This document shows, one piece after another, positions 11,869 through 22,515 of a DNA stretch of 64,000 nt. Source of the DNA: Chamaelirium japonicum (Eukaryota; Streptophyta; Magnoliopsida; Liliales; Melanthiaceae); contig OX393557.1 of the NCBI GenBank assembly GCA_947650365.1, positions 1,612,001 through 1,676,000 on the forward strand, written 5' to 3'. The translations under genes and the position numbers were made by a program. Under the pieces are notes generated by a model. It was not told the origin of the DNA, ran no database searches, and was given only the letters and a program-made list of their open reading frames with translations. The stretch's first letter is position 1. Each line of letters begins with the position of its first letter.

Positions 11869-12330
11869 TGTAACACCTGTGGTGTTAAATTTGGGAATAA
11901 TAAAAGTTCGCCTTGGGTATTTTGTCATTCTTAGTCAGACTTTTTTTTCTCTGGACTTGTTCTGGAAGAATAAGTCGTGAACCCATGAAATATTTTATGT
12001 TCAATCCGACACCCGAGTGATGAGTTATTATTTTAAATTTTGGAGTATTTTCTTCTTTTTGGGAGATCTAAAAGTCAGAAAAATATATACCAAGGGTCGA
12101 CGTGTTTACATCGACGAGACCTTTCCAACGAATCCTTTCGGGCCCTATTCTGACCTCTAGTTTGTGAGTTATGACTAATTATCCTTTTTAGCCAGGTAGG
12201 TATTCGAATCGCACCGGGTTCCAACCAAGCCCACTTCAGGATGTGGGACCGAGCCTGACCATCCCTAGGAACTGTCTCCTAAACTTGTAGCTGGATTTAA
12301 GTTTCTTAGATCTCTCTCCTCTTAATTTAA

Positions 12331-12771
12331 AACTTTAATTTTGGATGAAGAGTAAAGGGAAGAATTATGGTGATAAAACCCGATCTTTTCTTCCTTTATT
12401 CCATACTCTTTATTAGGAGTTAAAAGCCATTACAACCTAATAGCCTTAACAACCAGATCTCTCTCTCCGTGACTTAAAACTTTAATTTTGGATGAAGAGT
12501 AAAGGGAAGAATTATGGTGATAAAACCGGATCTTTTCTTCCTTTATTCCCTACTCGTTATTAGGAGTTAAAAGCCATTACAACCTGATCGCCTTAACAAC
12601 CAGATCTCTCTCTCCGTGACTTAAAACTTTAATTTCGGATAGAGAGTAAAGAGAAGAATTATGGTGATAAAACCGAATCTTTTCTTCCTTTATTCCCTAC
12701 TCTTTATTAGGAGTTAAAAACCATTACAATCTGATAGCCTTAACAACCGGATCTCTTCTTCCTTTATCCTC
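12331..12771. repeat. 147-bp tandem repeat, three copies
   Basis: AACTTTAATTT(T/C)GGAT starts at 12331, 12478 and 12625, exactly 147 bp apart. Each unit continues through AGAGTAAAG, GGTGATAAAACC and TAGGAGTTAAAA. A shorter diverged partial copy follows to about 12810. The copies are very similar to each other, so the duplication is more recent than most of the decay around it. Confidence 0.85.
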
Positions 12772-12855
12772 CATCGTTATTATGAATTAAAGGGGGTTAA
12801 CAACCTGATCTCTCAACCCTCTTTACCACCATAACATCCCTTCCCCTTCTTTATG

Positions 12856-12933
12856 AAGAACCAAGAGATAGAGATAGAGAGAAAGAGAGAGCAGACAGAT
12901 TGAGAGAGAGAGAGAGAACTATAGAGAGAGGAG
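12856..12933. repeat. GA-rich microsatellite
   Basis: Runs of AGAGAG broken by GATA and CAGACAG. It follows the tandem repeats inside the LTR and probably belongs to the transcript leader. Confidence 0.75.
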
Positions 12934-15124
12934 CAGCGACCTCGCCTCCTCCCTCGACTCCGGCGAGCACCGAACCAAGGTCAGCCCTTTTCCCTATCCT
13001 CCTCCACACGACCCAACCCATGCGGCCACCCCGCTATCGCCATCGTGGAAGAAAACCACCCATGCAGCCTCTGGTTCGTGAGGGGAAGAAGAAAGGAGTG
13101 CCAGACCCGTAAATAACGGGTCTGCCCAAGCCATTTTGTTATTAACACTGCAGACCCGACCCGATCTGAAAACCCGACCTAACCACCCAGACCCGACCCG
13201 ACTGCTCTGCTAACCCGGCCCAGCATAGTGAACCGGCCTGGTTCACTTAAACCAAACCCGCGAACCAGCAGATTTTGGTTCGGCCGCCATTTCTTCGTCC
13301 GAACTCGGAATCGGACGAAACCAGCGCCATTACGACCGGCTCGGAAAATTCTACATGTTACCCATATTTTAGTACAGTAATTATACTGTGTAGTATCCCA
13401 TTTTATCCATGAACCCGATCTAGTTGGTGCACCTTGGTTTGATCGTTATTTCCCTGTCCGATCTCAGAATTGGACGAAACTGGTGGCATTGTGCTTCGAT
13501 CTTCGATACAGATGTATTGAACCTAGTTTAGGACTCTAGGAACCCTTCTATCCTATTGAACTGACCATGGACCAGTTTTTACCGGTTCAATCCTAAAACC
13601 TCCGATCGAAGTCAGATTCAAGCAAGACCAGATCCAATGGATCCCTCATCCCTAGACCAACGTATGTAGATCCATGGTTTGAGTAATTTATAAAGGTAAC
13701 AACTTATACGTTTAAACTATGGTTGTCAGCTTCTCCTTCGACGATACACAGAACCGATAAGCGGGAGGAGCGTGGACAACCGAGTTACTTTCCAGGTGAA
13801 CATGATTAATTCTATTCTAGTTAGAGTAGATTGTAGTTGTACTTGTAAAATAATTAATAAAATCGTATATGGCATAGTATGTCCAATGAATGCAGGCGGA
13901 AAACCGGTACTGCATGTGGGAGGTGGGCATACTATCCCTTGCCTCTGAATAATCATATAATATTTTGATAGTTGTAACGGTAATTAGCTCAACCTAGATT
14001 CACACTAGGATGCATGCAAACAAGTAGATACTCGTACTGATTAATTATTGATATTCTGTTGAATGACTGTGTTTGGTGACCATGGGTCTCATGGTGCAGT
14101 CCGGTTGCTACTGAGCAACGAAGGTTGGTGGTCTCAGTAGAGAGACCGGTGGTCTCAGTGGAGAGACTGGTGGTTGTACTTCCTCAGTCGAGGTTCTTTT
14201 CCCAAAGGGAAGACTCACTACTCACGGGCATGGGTAGGTGATCCGAGTGCACAGGATGGGAGGTGAACCACCGCCTGTGCACATTCCGAATAAAGTAGGT
14301 AGGGTCACAGGGTTGGACATGCGGTAAAGCCCGAGTGGCCTAGTAGTCTACCCCTGGGTAACGACCCCGAAGAAGCAAGTTGGGCGGGAGTGCCCCATGG
14401 TGAAAGACCAAGCCCCCTTATGGCCATATGGGTATTTCTGGCTCTCCAGGTATACTTGGACCGAGGTAGAACTAACCTTTGGTAATTAGTTGCATACCTT
14501 TGATCTGGATGATTTACTTGTCTTATATGTACTAGTTGTAGTTGTAATATAGTAGAATTGTCATGTGTAGCTAGTTCATTTCACTTACTTGCAATGTGTG
14601 TATATATGGGTTGCCGCCCTCGTAGACTTTTAGAAGGGCGGGGTACGACTATGGTTTACCCTAGCTAGTTTAGGGTTAACTGTTCACTGAGTTTACCTAG
14701 TAAACTCACCTCGTTGTTGCACACTCTTTTCAGGTACTGTAGATCCTTCTCAGATGCTTTCTAGAGGAGCTTAATTAGCTATCAAGAAAGGACGCTAGAG
14801 CTGTTAGCTAGTTTTTATTATTTCTAGTTGGATATGTAATAACTGTGGAACAATGTTTTAGATGCTCTGAATAATGCCAGAATCAGTAATATTTCCCCTG
14901 GTAAGTTTCTCCTCAAGCTTCATGCCCGGTAGGCCTTTCCTCAAGGCCAAGCTATTGGTAGGCTTCTCCTCAAAGCCATCCCTCATCAACTAGTAACTAG
15001 TTCATGACAAATTAGTAATAAACAATTAAATAATAAAATCAACCTCGCAACCCTATAACCTGACTTCCCATAAAACCCCATCACCCCCGGGTTTGATTGG
15101 TTTACCCTTGTAGTCGGCGTGACA

Positions 15125-15890
15125 GCGAGCGTTGGAGCCTCCTCGTCTTCAGAGCCTCCACGCCTCTAGCTTCGGTCTTTAATGGCTTCTTCGACCATTG
15201 ATGCCATCCCCTACCCCCTCTATTTATCGGCAAATGAGGGAGGAAAGGAGAGAAATGGCTGCGATTTGGTGCATCCCTTGAATATCTCCCCTCTATAACC
15301 GACAAGATTTGTCTTCCTTTTTTGGGGAAAACAACATCGATCTCATTCCTTTTTTGAAGCGGTGGTTATGGGAAAGACATGCCTCAATCTTTTGAGATAT
15401 GAGACATCTTTGCACATTCAAATCGATGGCGACACGACGATTTATCTTATCCGTCGGATCAAGAGATCGACACAGATTCACGGTTGGCGTAGACGTCCAA
15501 GCTACCTCCCCCCGCATGAAGCATTTTTTTTTCTTTCCTTTTCTTTTTCTTTTTCTTTTCTTTTTTTTTCTTTTCCCCCTAGGGCCGGCCACACCTACGC
15601 TTAAGGGGGTGCGGTTTTCAAAAAGGAGGCCGGCGACCCCAATTTCGAGTGAGCCTTGGTTTGCGTGGATGCGCTCGAGTCGGGTTCGGGTCTTTTCTTT
15701 GTGATCCAGTGCGTGCAAACTGAGTCTCGTATGCAGGTCAATGTTTCGCATGTGGGCCGTTATGTGTGGGCCAAGTTTGCATGCGGGCCAAGTTTTGCAT
15801 GCTGACCATTGTGTGTGGGCCGAGTTTGCATGCAAGCAGTTGTGTATGTGCCGAGTTCGATTCATGGGCTAATTTCGATGCCCACAAACA
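15125..15890 (-). mobile_element. Candidate minus-strand LTR
   Basis: Minus strand AAGGGGGAGG (plus 15891-15900) looks like a polypurine tract, followed at 15890 by TGTTTGTGGGCATCG as an LTR start. A TATA-like gataaata lies at 15221-15228 on the same strand, near the other end. The low-coordinate boundary is set only by the end of the neighbouring chromovirus LTR. The K-rich 190-codon minus frame at 15293-15865 reads through a T/C-rich tract (15525-15580) and is not a credible protein. Confidence 0.4.
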
Positions 15891-16295
15891 CCTCCCCCTT
15901 GAGAGCTTGTAGCTACGATGGTTGGAGCTCTAGACGAAGGGCACAGTGGGAAAAGACAAGGTCCAGTGCTCTTTCCCCCGGGTTGTTCGGGCCTTCGGAG
16001 TAGACTTCAAAGGGGAGGTTACGGTCGAGCACCTCCTCCCTCAAGGTAGTTCAAGACACCGGAGGCGTGACCGGAAGGAGGGTGCGGTTTAAGCACCTAC
16101 TCCCCACCTCAATGAATCGCAGCGGCAAGTCGTGACGGCACGGTACATACGGGTGCCTGGATCGAGAAGGAGCACTTCGATAGCACGGGAGTCACCGACG
16201 GCATCGTGTTCAGCTGCTGATGAGCGGACTAATGTGGGTTGCCGATGAGTGACTGGTGGAGGTGCCGACGGGCACTAGTACGGATCGCTGATAGG
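15891..16295. other. Unassigned repeat-like sequence
   Basis: GC-rich, no supported gene. It carries short dispersed motifs (GCCGATGAG, GCCGACGGGCACT) that continue on the far side of the hAT-like insertion, so 15891-16295 and 17152 onward were once contiguous. It may be internal sequence of the LTR element on either side. Confidence 0.4.
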
Positions 16296-17151
16296 CAGTG
16301 TAGTCAAGGCGTCGCCTAGGCGCCACCTAGGCGTTTTAGAGATCCGACCGCCTAGGCAGTGGCTAGGCGGGTGGTGAAGTCTAGGCGACCGCCTAGGCCA
16401 CTGTCTGGGCGCCTATAAGCCTGGTTATAGGCGCAGCATAGGCGTTTACTTTTCTAATTGATTTTTTTTTTTTAAATTGGTCTTGTTCAAATTGAGTTTT
16501 CTTGGATCCCGTTTGATTTTATAGGTCCTTATTGCTTTATAGATGGCCAACACTATGCCATCATTAATGGAAAAAAAAAACTATTGTGTCTATGTTCTCG
16601 GAGTTTAAAGAGGAAAAAGTTGAAAGAGGCATATAAGAGTTATTCATATAAGAGTGACGATGATGTACATGGTTAGGTGATTTAAATAAGTAATTTTAAT
16701 TGTTTTTTTTTTTTGGAATACGTGGTTGTTAAATGTTCCAAAAAAATAATAGATTACCTAATATGGTTATATTTATCTTTATGATATTTGCTTGAATTTA
16801 TAGCTATAATAGGGATATGTTGCTCTTGCTGATATGTGATTAGTATTTGCAATGTATAATCATTGTGGTTGACACGTGATTCCTACTTGCTGCAATAATA
16901 ATGTTTTTGTAGCTTATCATACACTCTAGATCATACTCATTATCAAATATTATTATTTCGATCATATTTATCTCTAGAAATTAAATTTTATTATGCATAA
17001 AATCATAAATTATTTATGTATATATATGACTTATATTTATTTAATATATTTAATTTTTATCGCCTAGGCCTTGCTTAGGCTTCTCCTAGGTACCGCCTTG
17101 CCTAGGCAGGCCAAATCGCCTAGGCATCGCCTTGGCGCCTTGACTACACTG
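16296..17151. mobile_element. Non-autonomous hAT-like element, 856 bp
   Basis: The ends are inverted copies: CAGTGTAGTCAAGGCG at 16296 and its reverse complement ending at 17151. The match continues imperfectly into several CGCCTAGGCG-type motifs, so both ends can fold. The flanks CTGATAGG and CCGACGGG agree at 5 of 8 positions and differ only by transitions, fitting an old 8-bp target duplication as made by hAT transposases. The centre (16440-17050) is AT-rich and has no transposase frame, so it would need a transposase supplied elsewhere. Confidence 0.75.
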
Positions 17152-17719
17152 CCGACGGGTGATGTGGGCACTGACGGGCATGGTGGCGACATGCACAGCA
17201 GCGGGCAGACCGGCAATCTAATAGGGTGCAGTGGCTGTCGACGGACGGTGGGCAAAAGACGACTACGATTGCGGTGGCGGTGGACTCAACCGTGAGCACA
17301 CCTACGATATAGCAGGGTGTGGAAGATTTTGAGCGTTGGCCGAAGAGCAACAACTTTGGAGCGCTGGGCGCGGGCAGCATCGCAGAGCAAAGTAAGGGCC
17401 ATGGTTTAAGGCGGAATCGTCGACATAAGGAACATCCATGATTATAAAGGGGGTCTCAGGTGGAGACCTGTTAGCCGAGAGAGCGGCAGCACATGCATGA
17501 TATTCGGTGAAGAACAAGGGTGCAGATAGAGCACGCTTAGGGACAAGGATGATCAGGAGGTGGGCCAAGTTGAAAAACTTGGGCAATCACCAAGTTCGAT
17601 AATTGGGCTCCCGATACGGAGGCAAAAGCGACGACGATTAGGAAATGGATTCACGGAACAAAGAGATCGAGTTCGTGTTCGAGGAGGTGCTAATGTCTTC
17701 ATTAAAGCCAAGGTGGAGA
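17152..17719 (+). other. Internal tail of a copia-like element, non-coding
   Basis: No convincing protein. The last bases, GCCAAGGTGGAGAT, are a polypurine-type tract just before the TGTTCAAG start of the LTR, so at least the last 100 bp are the 3' internal end of that plus-strand element. Confidence 0.45.
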
Positions 17720-18625
17720 TTGTTCAAGATGTGGCCCCAAACAAGTCACATACAATTCCAAGGTTCGTGCGCGAAAGAATGGCAAAAGACAAAACACAAG
17801 GGGCGAAAGACGGGTCTGCCAGAAAGCTCATGCGCACGACTGTCCCAGGTCATGCGCAAGACTTGCACATACAGTTCGTGTGCACGATCTCCCCAGGTCG
17901 TGCATATGATCCACTCTGGCAGGACGCAAGTCCGACGATTCGGCCTATGTTTTCGTATGGGATTGATTCACAAAGTCGAATAAAGGTTCAAAATCATGGT
18001 ATCAATCATGGTATCGGTTGTCCCCGAACCGGTATGTATCGACCGATACGTACCGGTACTGGTCGATAAGGACCGAAACCAGTTAAGAAAAAAACCAAAA
18101 ACAAAAAAACTTAAACATGTCGGTACCGGTTCGTATCGATCAGTACTGGCCTGAACCGGATGATACCGGCCAGTACGGGCCAAGTATCGGGATCGGGTGC
18201 AGTACCGGTCTCGAACCAGGCAAAACCGATACGTACCGGCTGGTATGTATCGGTATTGATCGAGATTTCAAACCTTGAGTCGGATACAAATGTGTGCCTA
18301 TAAATAGGTCCTAGGACGAACCTATCATCATGGACTCAAAGATCAACAAGAGTACCACAAGAGAGGTTTAAAAGGTAGTCGTTATCAATGAAGAGGGAAG
18401 GAAATCCATTGAAGACTGGAGGGTCTCAAAAAGGGTTTTCTTTGGTGTTCTTCAGGATGTAGGGCTGCGGGATCTATTCTCTTGTGGGAGGTATCTTTTA
18501 GTTGGGTGTATGAGGGATTGTAAAGAGATAGACATAGTGTACTAAGGTTTTCCCCACACTAGTGAATCCATTGATCGGTCATTGTCGGAACTTCTTTGAT
18601 GATTTGCTTGTGTTTACTTATAACA
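17720..18625 (+). mobile_element. 3' LTR, copy 2, interrupted by a MITE
   Basis: From TGTTCAAGATGTGG to CTTATAACA. It aligns with 5318-5893 except for a 295-bp insertion at 17983-18277. TATA box TATAAATA at 18299-18306. Removing the insertion leaves about 600 bp, close to the copy at 5.3 kb. Confidence 0.7.
17983..18277. mobile_element. Mutator-like MITE, 295 bp
   Basis: Ends AAGGTTCAAAATC and (inverted) CAAGGTTTGAAATC form short imperfect terminal repeats. Flanks AGTCGAATA and AGTCGGATA are a 9-bp target duplication with one mismatch, the size made by Mutator-family transposases. The related LTR at 5.54 kb has AAGTCGAATACGG uninterrupted, an empty-site comparison. The interior repeats GGTACCGGT/CGATAC motifs and can form extended hairpins. 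No frame inside. Confidence 0.8.
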
Positions 18626-19187
18626 ATCCCTGTGAGTCGAACCCTTTTGTAGGCAAAATCCTGCTGGGCTGTGCTCCCGGGTTTGGTCTTTTGCAAGCCA
18701 AAAACCCAACAATTATAATCCTAACAAGCTCAAGAGTGTTGATAAAATTGCTCTCATATTTGTAAATAAATGTCAGTGGTAGTGACATTTTAAAGAAAAC
18801 ATGTATGGCAGAGAGCTTCACACTGGTATCATTTGAAAAACTTCAAACCAGAGCAGGGGGGGGGGGGGGAGATTTATGTTCATAATTTCACAATAAACTG
18901 ATTGCATAAAAGCTAACCCCTTTTCCTAACAACTGCCCTATTCTCCGACTAAGGCTAGAAAAAGGTAATTAATAACTCATAAGAGTAGCTATGGATTTCC
19001 AACAACAGAGGCAACTCATTTACATCTAAAATTCCACTCAGTTTCTTCATTTGTGAAAACAGTATATCAAATTACTTTAGGAATCTCAAACAGAGAAAAT
19101 CAAATAGATGCTCAACTCCGAAGAAAGCTTGTAGCCTAGATTTCAGACATTTCCCATAGGATCAAGCTAGATCCAGGGAGTTCTCAC
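18626..19187 (-). other. Non-coding stretch, possibly intron of the fragment to the right
   Basis: AT-rich, no frame of note. If the donor site at 19187 is real, this is the first part of an intron on the minus strand, running into the LTR that ends at 18625. It includes a run of 14 G at 18856-18869. Confidence 0.3.
18856..18869. repeat. Run of 14 G
   Basis: Uninterrupted poly-G, rare in plant DNA and prone to length change; also a place where sequencing and assembly may miscount. Confidence 0.9.
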
Positions 19188-19800
19188 CTCAGCTCCGACA
19201 TGTTATCCAGTCATCAATCCCGTTCAAGAAACTGTAGGTACGGATCCAAAGCAGCCAACAGAACCAAAGGATCTTCAGATTCCATGAGGATCCCGAGAGT
19301 AGAAGCTGTCAGAAGATCCGATCTGGGAGCAAGGAAGATCAAACACCGGTAAGAAAACAACACATCGGACCTCTTCCTTACAGAGAATTCACGACTACTA
19401 AACACATTAAATCGAGAAATAAAGAAAATATCAAAGCAGAAAACCTTAATTTTCCGATCATCCGCCGGAGACCACAACAAACAGACACAAACAAGCGATC
19501 GCAAACCGTTTACCAAATCTCCACCGTCAAAATACTACGGGCAATAAATCAGCGTCTCTGAAGAGGAATCACCAAAAAACCGCCGCCGGATCGCCGGGAT
19601 CTCGCCGTCCACCGGCGTACGACGAGGAAAAGCCATCCCGAGATCCGATCCCCGAAATCTCACCGATTTACGGCGTCCGAAGCCGGAAATCCGTCCGGAA
19701 GCGAGTACCTGCCCGCCGGACCGCCGGACTCGTCATCGAAGAGATGCGATCGACTTCAGAGAGAGACAATGGATTTTTCTCGACAGGTTTTTAAACAGGT
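19188..19800 (-). pseudogene. 5' end of a host gene (promoter-side exons), product unknown
   Basis: Reading leftward: a strikingly CpG-dense stretch (about 19540-19740, some thirty CpG by eye in 200 bp) of 5'-UTR character; then AT-rich sequence ending TTGCTCCCAG, an acceptor-like site; then a probable exon 19322-19188. That exon carries a 23-codon upstream frame (19285-19214, MESEDPLVLLAALDPYLQFL...), a minimal ATG-ACT-GGA-TAA, and ATGTCGGAGCTGAG followed by GTGAGA as donor. This is the layout of a plant 5' leader with a UTR intron and a first coding exon MSELR. The rest of the gene is not visible: an LTR lies 560 bp further on. It could be a truncated gene, a gene with a long intron, or captured DNA. 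I do not recognise the product. Confidence 0.4.
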
Positions 19801-20474
19801 CGTTGCCTCCCTCGTCTTTCGTTCCTTGCGGGGTAAAAATGTTTCAAAGGAATTAAAAACAGCACTATAGCAGTGCCACTGATAAGTGCACTATCTGTTT
19901 CTATATTTTCACTCCACTTGCTGACCATCTCTTCTCTAGTCTACAACTAAAGCGCGCCAATCCCACTTCATCACTGTGTTTATCTGCTTATCCGAGGCAC
20001 CGTGGACTTCATACACCCGACAATGAGCCCACACTGTGACAAGACGTTGGACGGGTACAATTTCGTTTCCCATGACCCAGGTCACTATTTGGTCTAACTA
20101 CGCGTCCCCATAAAACTGTTGCATTTCTTACAGGCTGTCCTTCTGGATAAGGACGCAGTCCTTTCAGGGGCAGCGGCAGGGAGTCAGGGACCGGGGCAGT
20201 GGAACGGTAAACGGGAGCTTTTTCGTACGGCTTTTTCCCGAAATGGAAACAAACAAGACATAAAAGGTACTGTAGTTTGGTGGAAATTACGGGAGGGCCA
20301 CCTTGTTTCGGATCTTGGTTGCTATTTTGAGGTACGCCTTTGACTCTGCGTGAGCCTCGACAGCAGAGAGACGTCATCGGTCGGATTTGGAGCGTTTCCG
20401 GCGCTCCAATGGAATTGATGCCCTGACACCGCAGGTGGCAAACTGAGCCGTTCGATCGGTTGACGGGTTCAGCC
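19801..20474. other. Upstream region, no gene seen
   Basis: No supported frame. It lies upstream of the minus-strand gene fragment and so could hold its promoter, with short inverted motifs such as GCAGTGCCACTGATAAGTGCAC near 19868. The 122-codon minus frame at 20009-20377 resembles nothing I know. Confidence 0.3.
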
Positions 20475-20742
20475 CAGTATTTTCAAAACCAGACCGGAAG
20501 GCAAACCGAAAAGACATCCCATTCGATCCAAATCCAAATAGGTTCAAACCTGTGGTTCAACTGTTTGAACCGTATAAAAATATATTTTTTTAAATAGATA
20601 TTTATTAAATTCTTTAATGACAAGGTTTGATTCCGGGGTTAACATACAAACCGGTTTATTCAATGACCGAACCGCATGTTCCGATTCTAGTCCAAACCGG
20701 TTGAACAGCCCCGTCTGGTCCGATCCGATTTTCAAAACATTG
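20475..20742. mobile_element. hAT-like MITE, 268 bp
   Basis: Ends CAGTATTTTCAAAACCAG and (inverted) CAATGTTTTGAAAATCGG form imperfect terminal repeats of about 23 bp. Flanks GTTCAGCC and GTTCTACC match at 6 of 8 positions, an 8-bp target duplication typical of hAT. The interior is rich in AACCGGTT motifs and has no frame. Confidence 0.65.
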
Positions 20743-21382
20743 GTTCTACCTCCGACTTTGAATGCCCTCAGAGATAAACATATCCAAGCTATCCAAACCA
20801 AAACATCATTTTTTTTTTTAATCTGGCCATTTTTGGTGTTGGATCTGGATCCGACCCACAATATATCCTTTTTGGATCCGAATCCATTCAGACTTGACCC
20901 AATCTGAGAAGGTTCTAGAATTTAGGCACATCAATTACGTCAATGTTAGATGTAGTCATAATTTCATCCCACATAGGTCTGTCAAAGGCTAGGGCCAGGA
21001 CAAGGTTGGGGCCAAATCAAGCCCGACCCATTGTTTTATGAGGTAGGCCCTAGCCTTTCTGAACCAGTAAATGATAAGTCCTAGCTCGATCCTTAAAGGG
21101 TCAGAGCTGGGTCAAAGTCGACCAAGGACCAGGCTGATATCACTATGATAAGAATTATCGACATGTCTATTTATTCAGTTAGGTCATTAACGAAGGGTTA
21201 AATCTTTTTTTTTTTCTCTCTAAACTATTCTTCTGCCATTACCTTTAGGCTTTGGGCAATTATTTAAAACCCTACTCATTTATTCATATTTGAGACTAAT
21301 ATATCCAAACATGATAGCTTTAATTTTTATAGGGTCACAATGAGTGATCGTCTAATGACTAAGTAGTCCTCCAATAATTACA
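20743..21382. other. Unassigned spacer
   Basis: AT-moderate, no gene. 20980-21130 repeats AGGGCCAGG / GGTAGGCCCTAGCC-type motifs and could be an old MITE, but no clean terminal repeats were found. Confidence 0.3.
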
Positions 21383-22140
21383 TGCCATAGGCGGAAGCGA
21401 ATGGATCGATTCACGCACCTCCGGCAATTACGTGCCGAGTAATGACAATCCGTAATTGTACTTGATGAAGACGAGTTCTTCCTCGAGCGAGTTCCGAGCC
21501 ACGATGGAATTGAAAACGATGAACATAGATACCATAGGCGGAAGCGAAGGGAACGATTCATGTACCTCCAGCAATTACGTGCCAGGTAATGACGTTCTGC
21601 AATTGTACTTGATGAAGACAAGTTCTTCCATGAGCAAGTTTCAAGCCACGATATAGGAAGAAATTGCAAGCAACAAGATCCGATGATCCCAAGTGGAGGC
21701 CTTCAATTCTGCTTCTTCTTAGCAACCAAACGTATGTAGTGACCCCCTTAGAGATCGATGAGACGAGAGAGGAATTGCAAGGCCAGAGGATCCCCTCTCT
21801 CTCTCTCTAATGTGATCCAACAAAAAGAGCGAAAACCCGAGGGAAGAGGAGAAAGGCGAAGCCTTCTCTATCTCTCACCCTTCTTTGATCTCGCTCTCTC
21901 TCGCTTTTGCACTTCGAAAAAAGGGAACCGAATAGGGGAGAAGGGGGAAGAAGGGCATCCAGATCTCTCTCTCTTTTAGCCGCGGACCAAGAGTATCAAA
22001 GGAGAAGAGGGAGGATTGCGATTGCACCTGTAGCAGCCCTCTCTCTCTTGGTCATACTCTCGGGCAAAAGAGGAATGAAAGGGAGAGAAGGGAGTTGCAC
22101 AGTTGTGTGATCTCTTTCTCCCTCTCTCTCACGCACTCTC

Positions 22141-22172
22141 TCGCTCTATCTATCTATATATCTATCTATCTA

Positions 22173-22212
<40 letters not shown>

Positions 22213-22279
22213 TCTCTCTCTCTCTCTCGGGTTTGCTATGGACAGACGAAAGGGGGAAAGGGGGGATCACATAGTGTGA

Positions 22280-22336
<57 letters not shown>
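22141..22336. repeat. CT/CTAT microsatellites
   Basis: (CTAT)n passing into (CT)n at 22141-22228, and a second (CT)n at 22281-22335, within the LTR. The 5' LTR has only short CT runs at the same places. Confidence 0.9.
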
Positions 22337-22338
<2 letters not shown>

Positions 22339-22515
22339 CCTCACGGTTAGCCGCACAACCCCTAGAGCCCGATTGGATTACATAGACGGCTAAAAGTCCC
22401 GATCCCCCTCTTTAAATCCTTGTACAATCGCATCCCCCTTTCCACTTTAGGTCTCCAATGGGTTTGGTTTTACTAATGGGGTGTGCTAGGGGTGATGCAT
22501 CCATGTTGCACCAAA

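Larger units (their letters stand above)
11869..15124 (+). mobile_element. 3' LTR of the Tekay/Del chromovirus
   Basis: Starts TGTAACACCTGTGG after the polypurine tract and ends at GTCGGCGTGACA (15124): TG...CA ends, 3256 bp, a normal size for this group. It contains three 147-bp tandem repeats, a GA-rich run, and a block at 14300-14450 that is recognisably shared with the LARD LTRs at 42.7 and 50.1 kb. No protein gene is credible inside it. The 5' LTR is not in the window. The right end is inferred from family style. Confidence 0.7.

Noticed and set aside
15293..15865. 190-codon Lys-rich minus frame as a nuclear protein gene
   Set aside because: The Lys run comes from a T/C tract (15525-15580); no domain, and the frame spans a probable LTR.
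20009..20377. 122-codon minus frame as a host gene
   Set aside because: No recognisable domain, no good start context, and poor match to plant coding composition; left unassigned.
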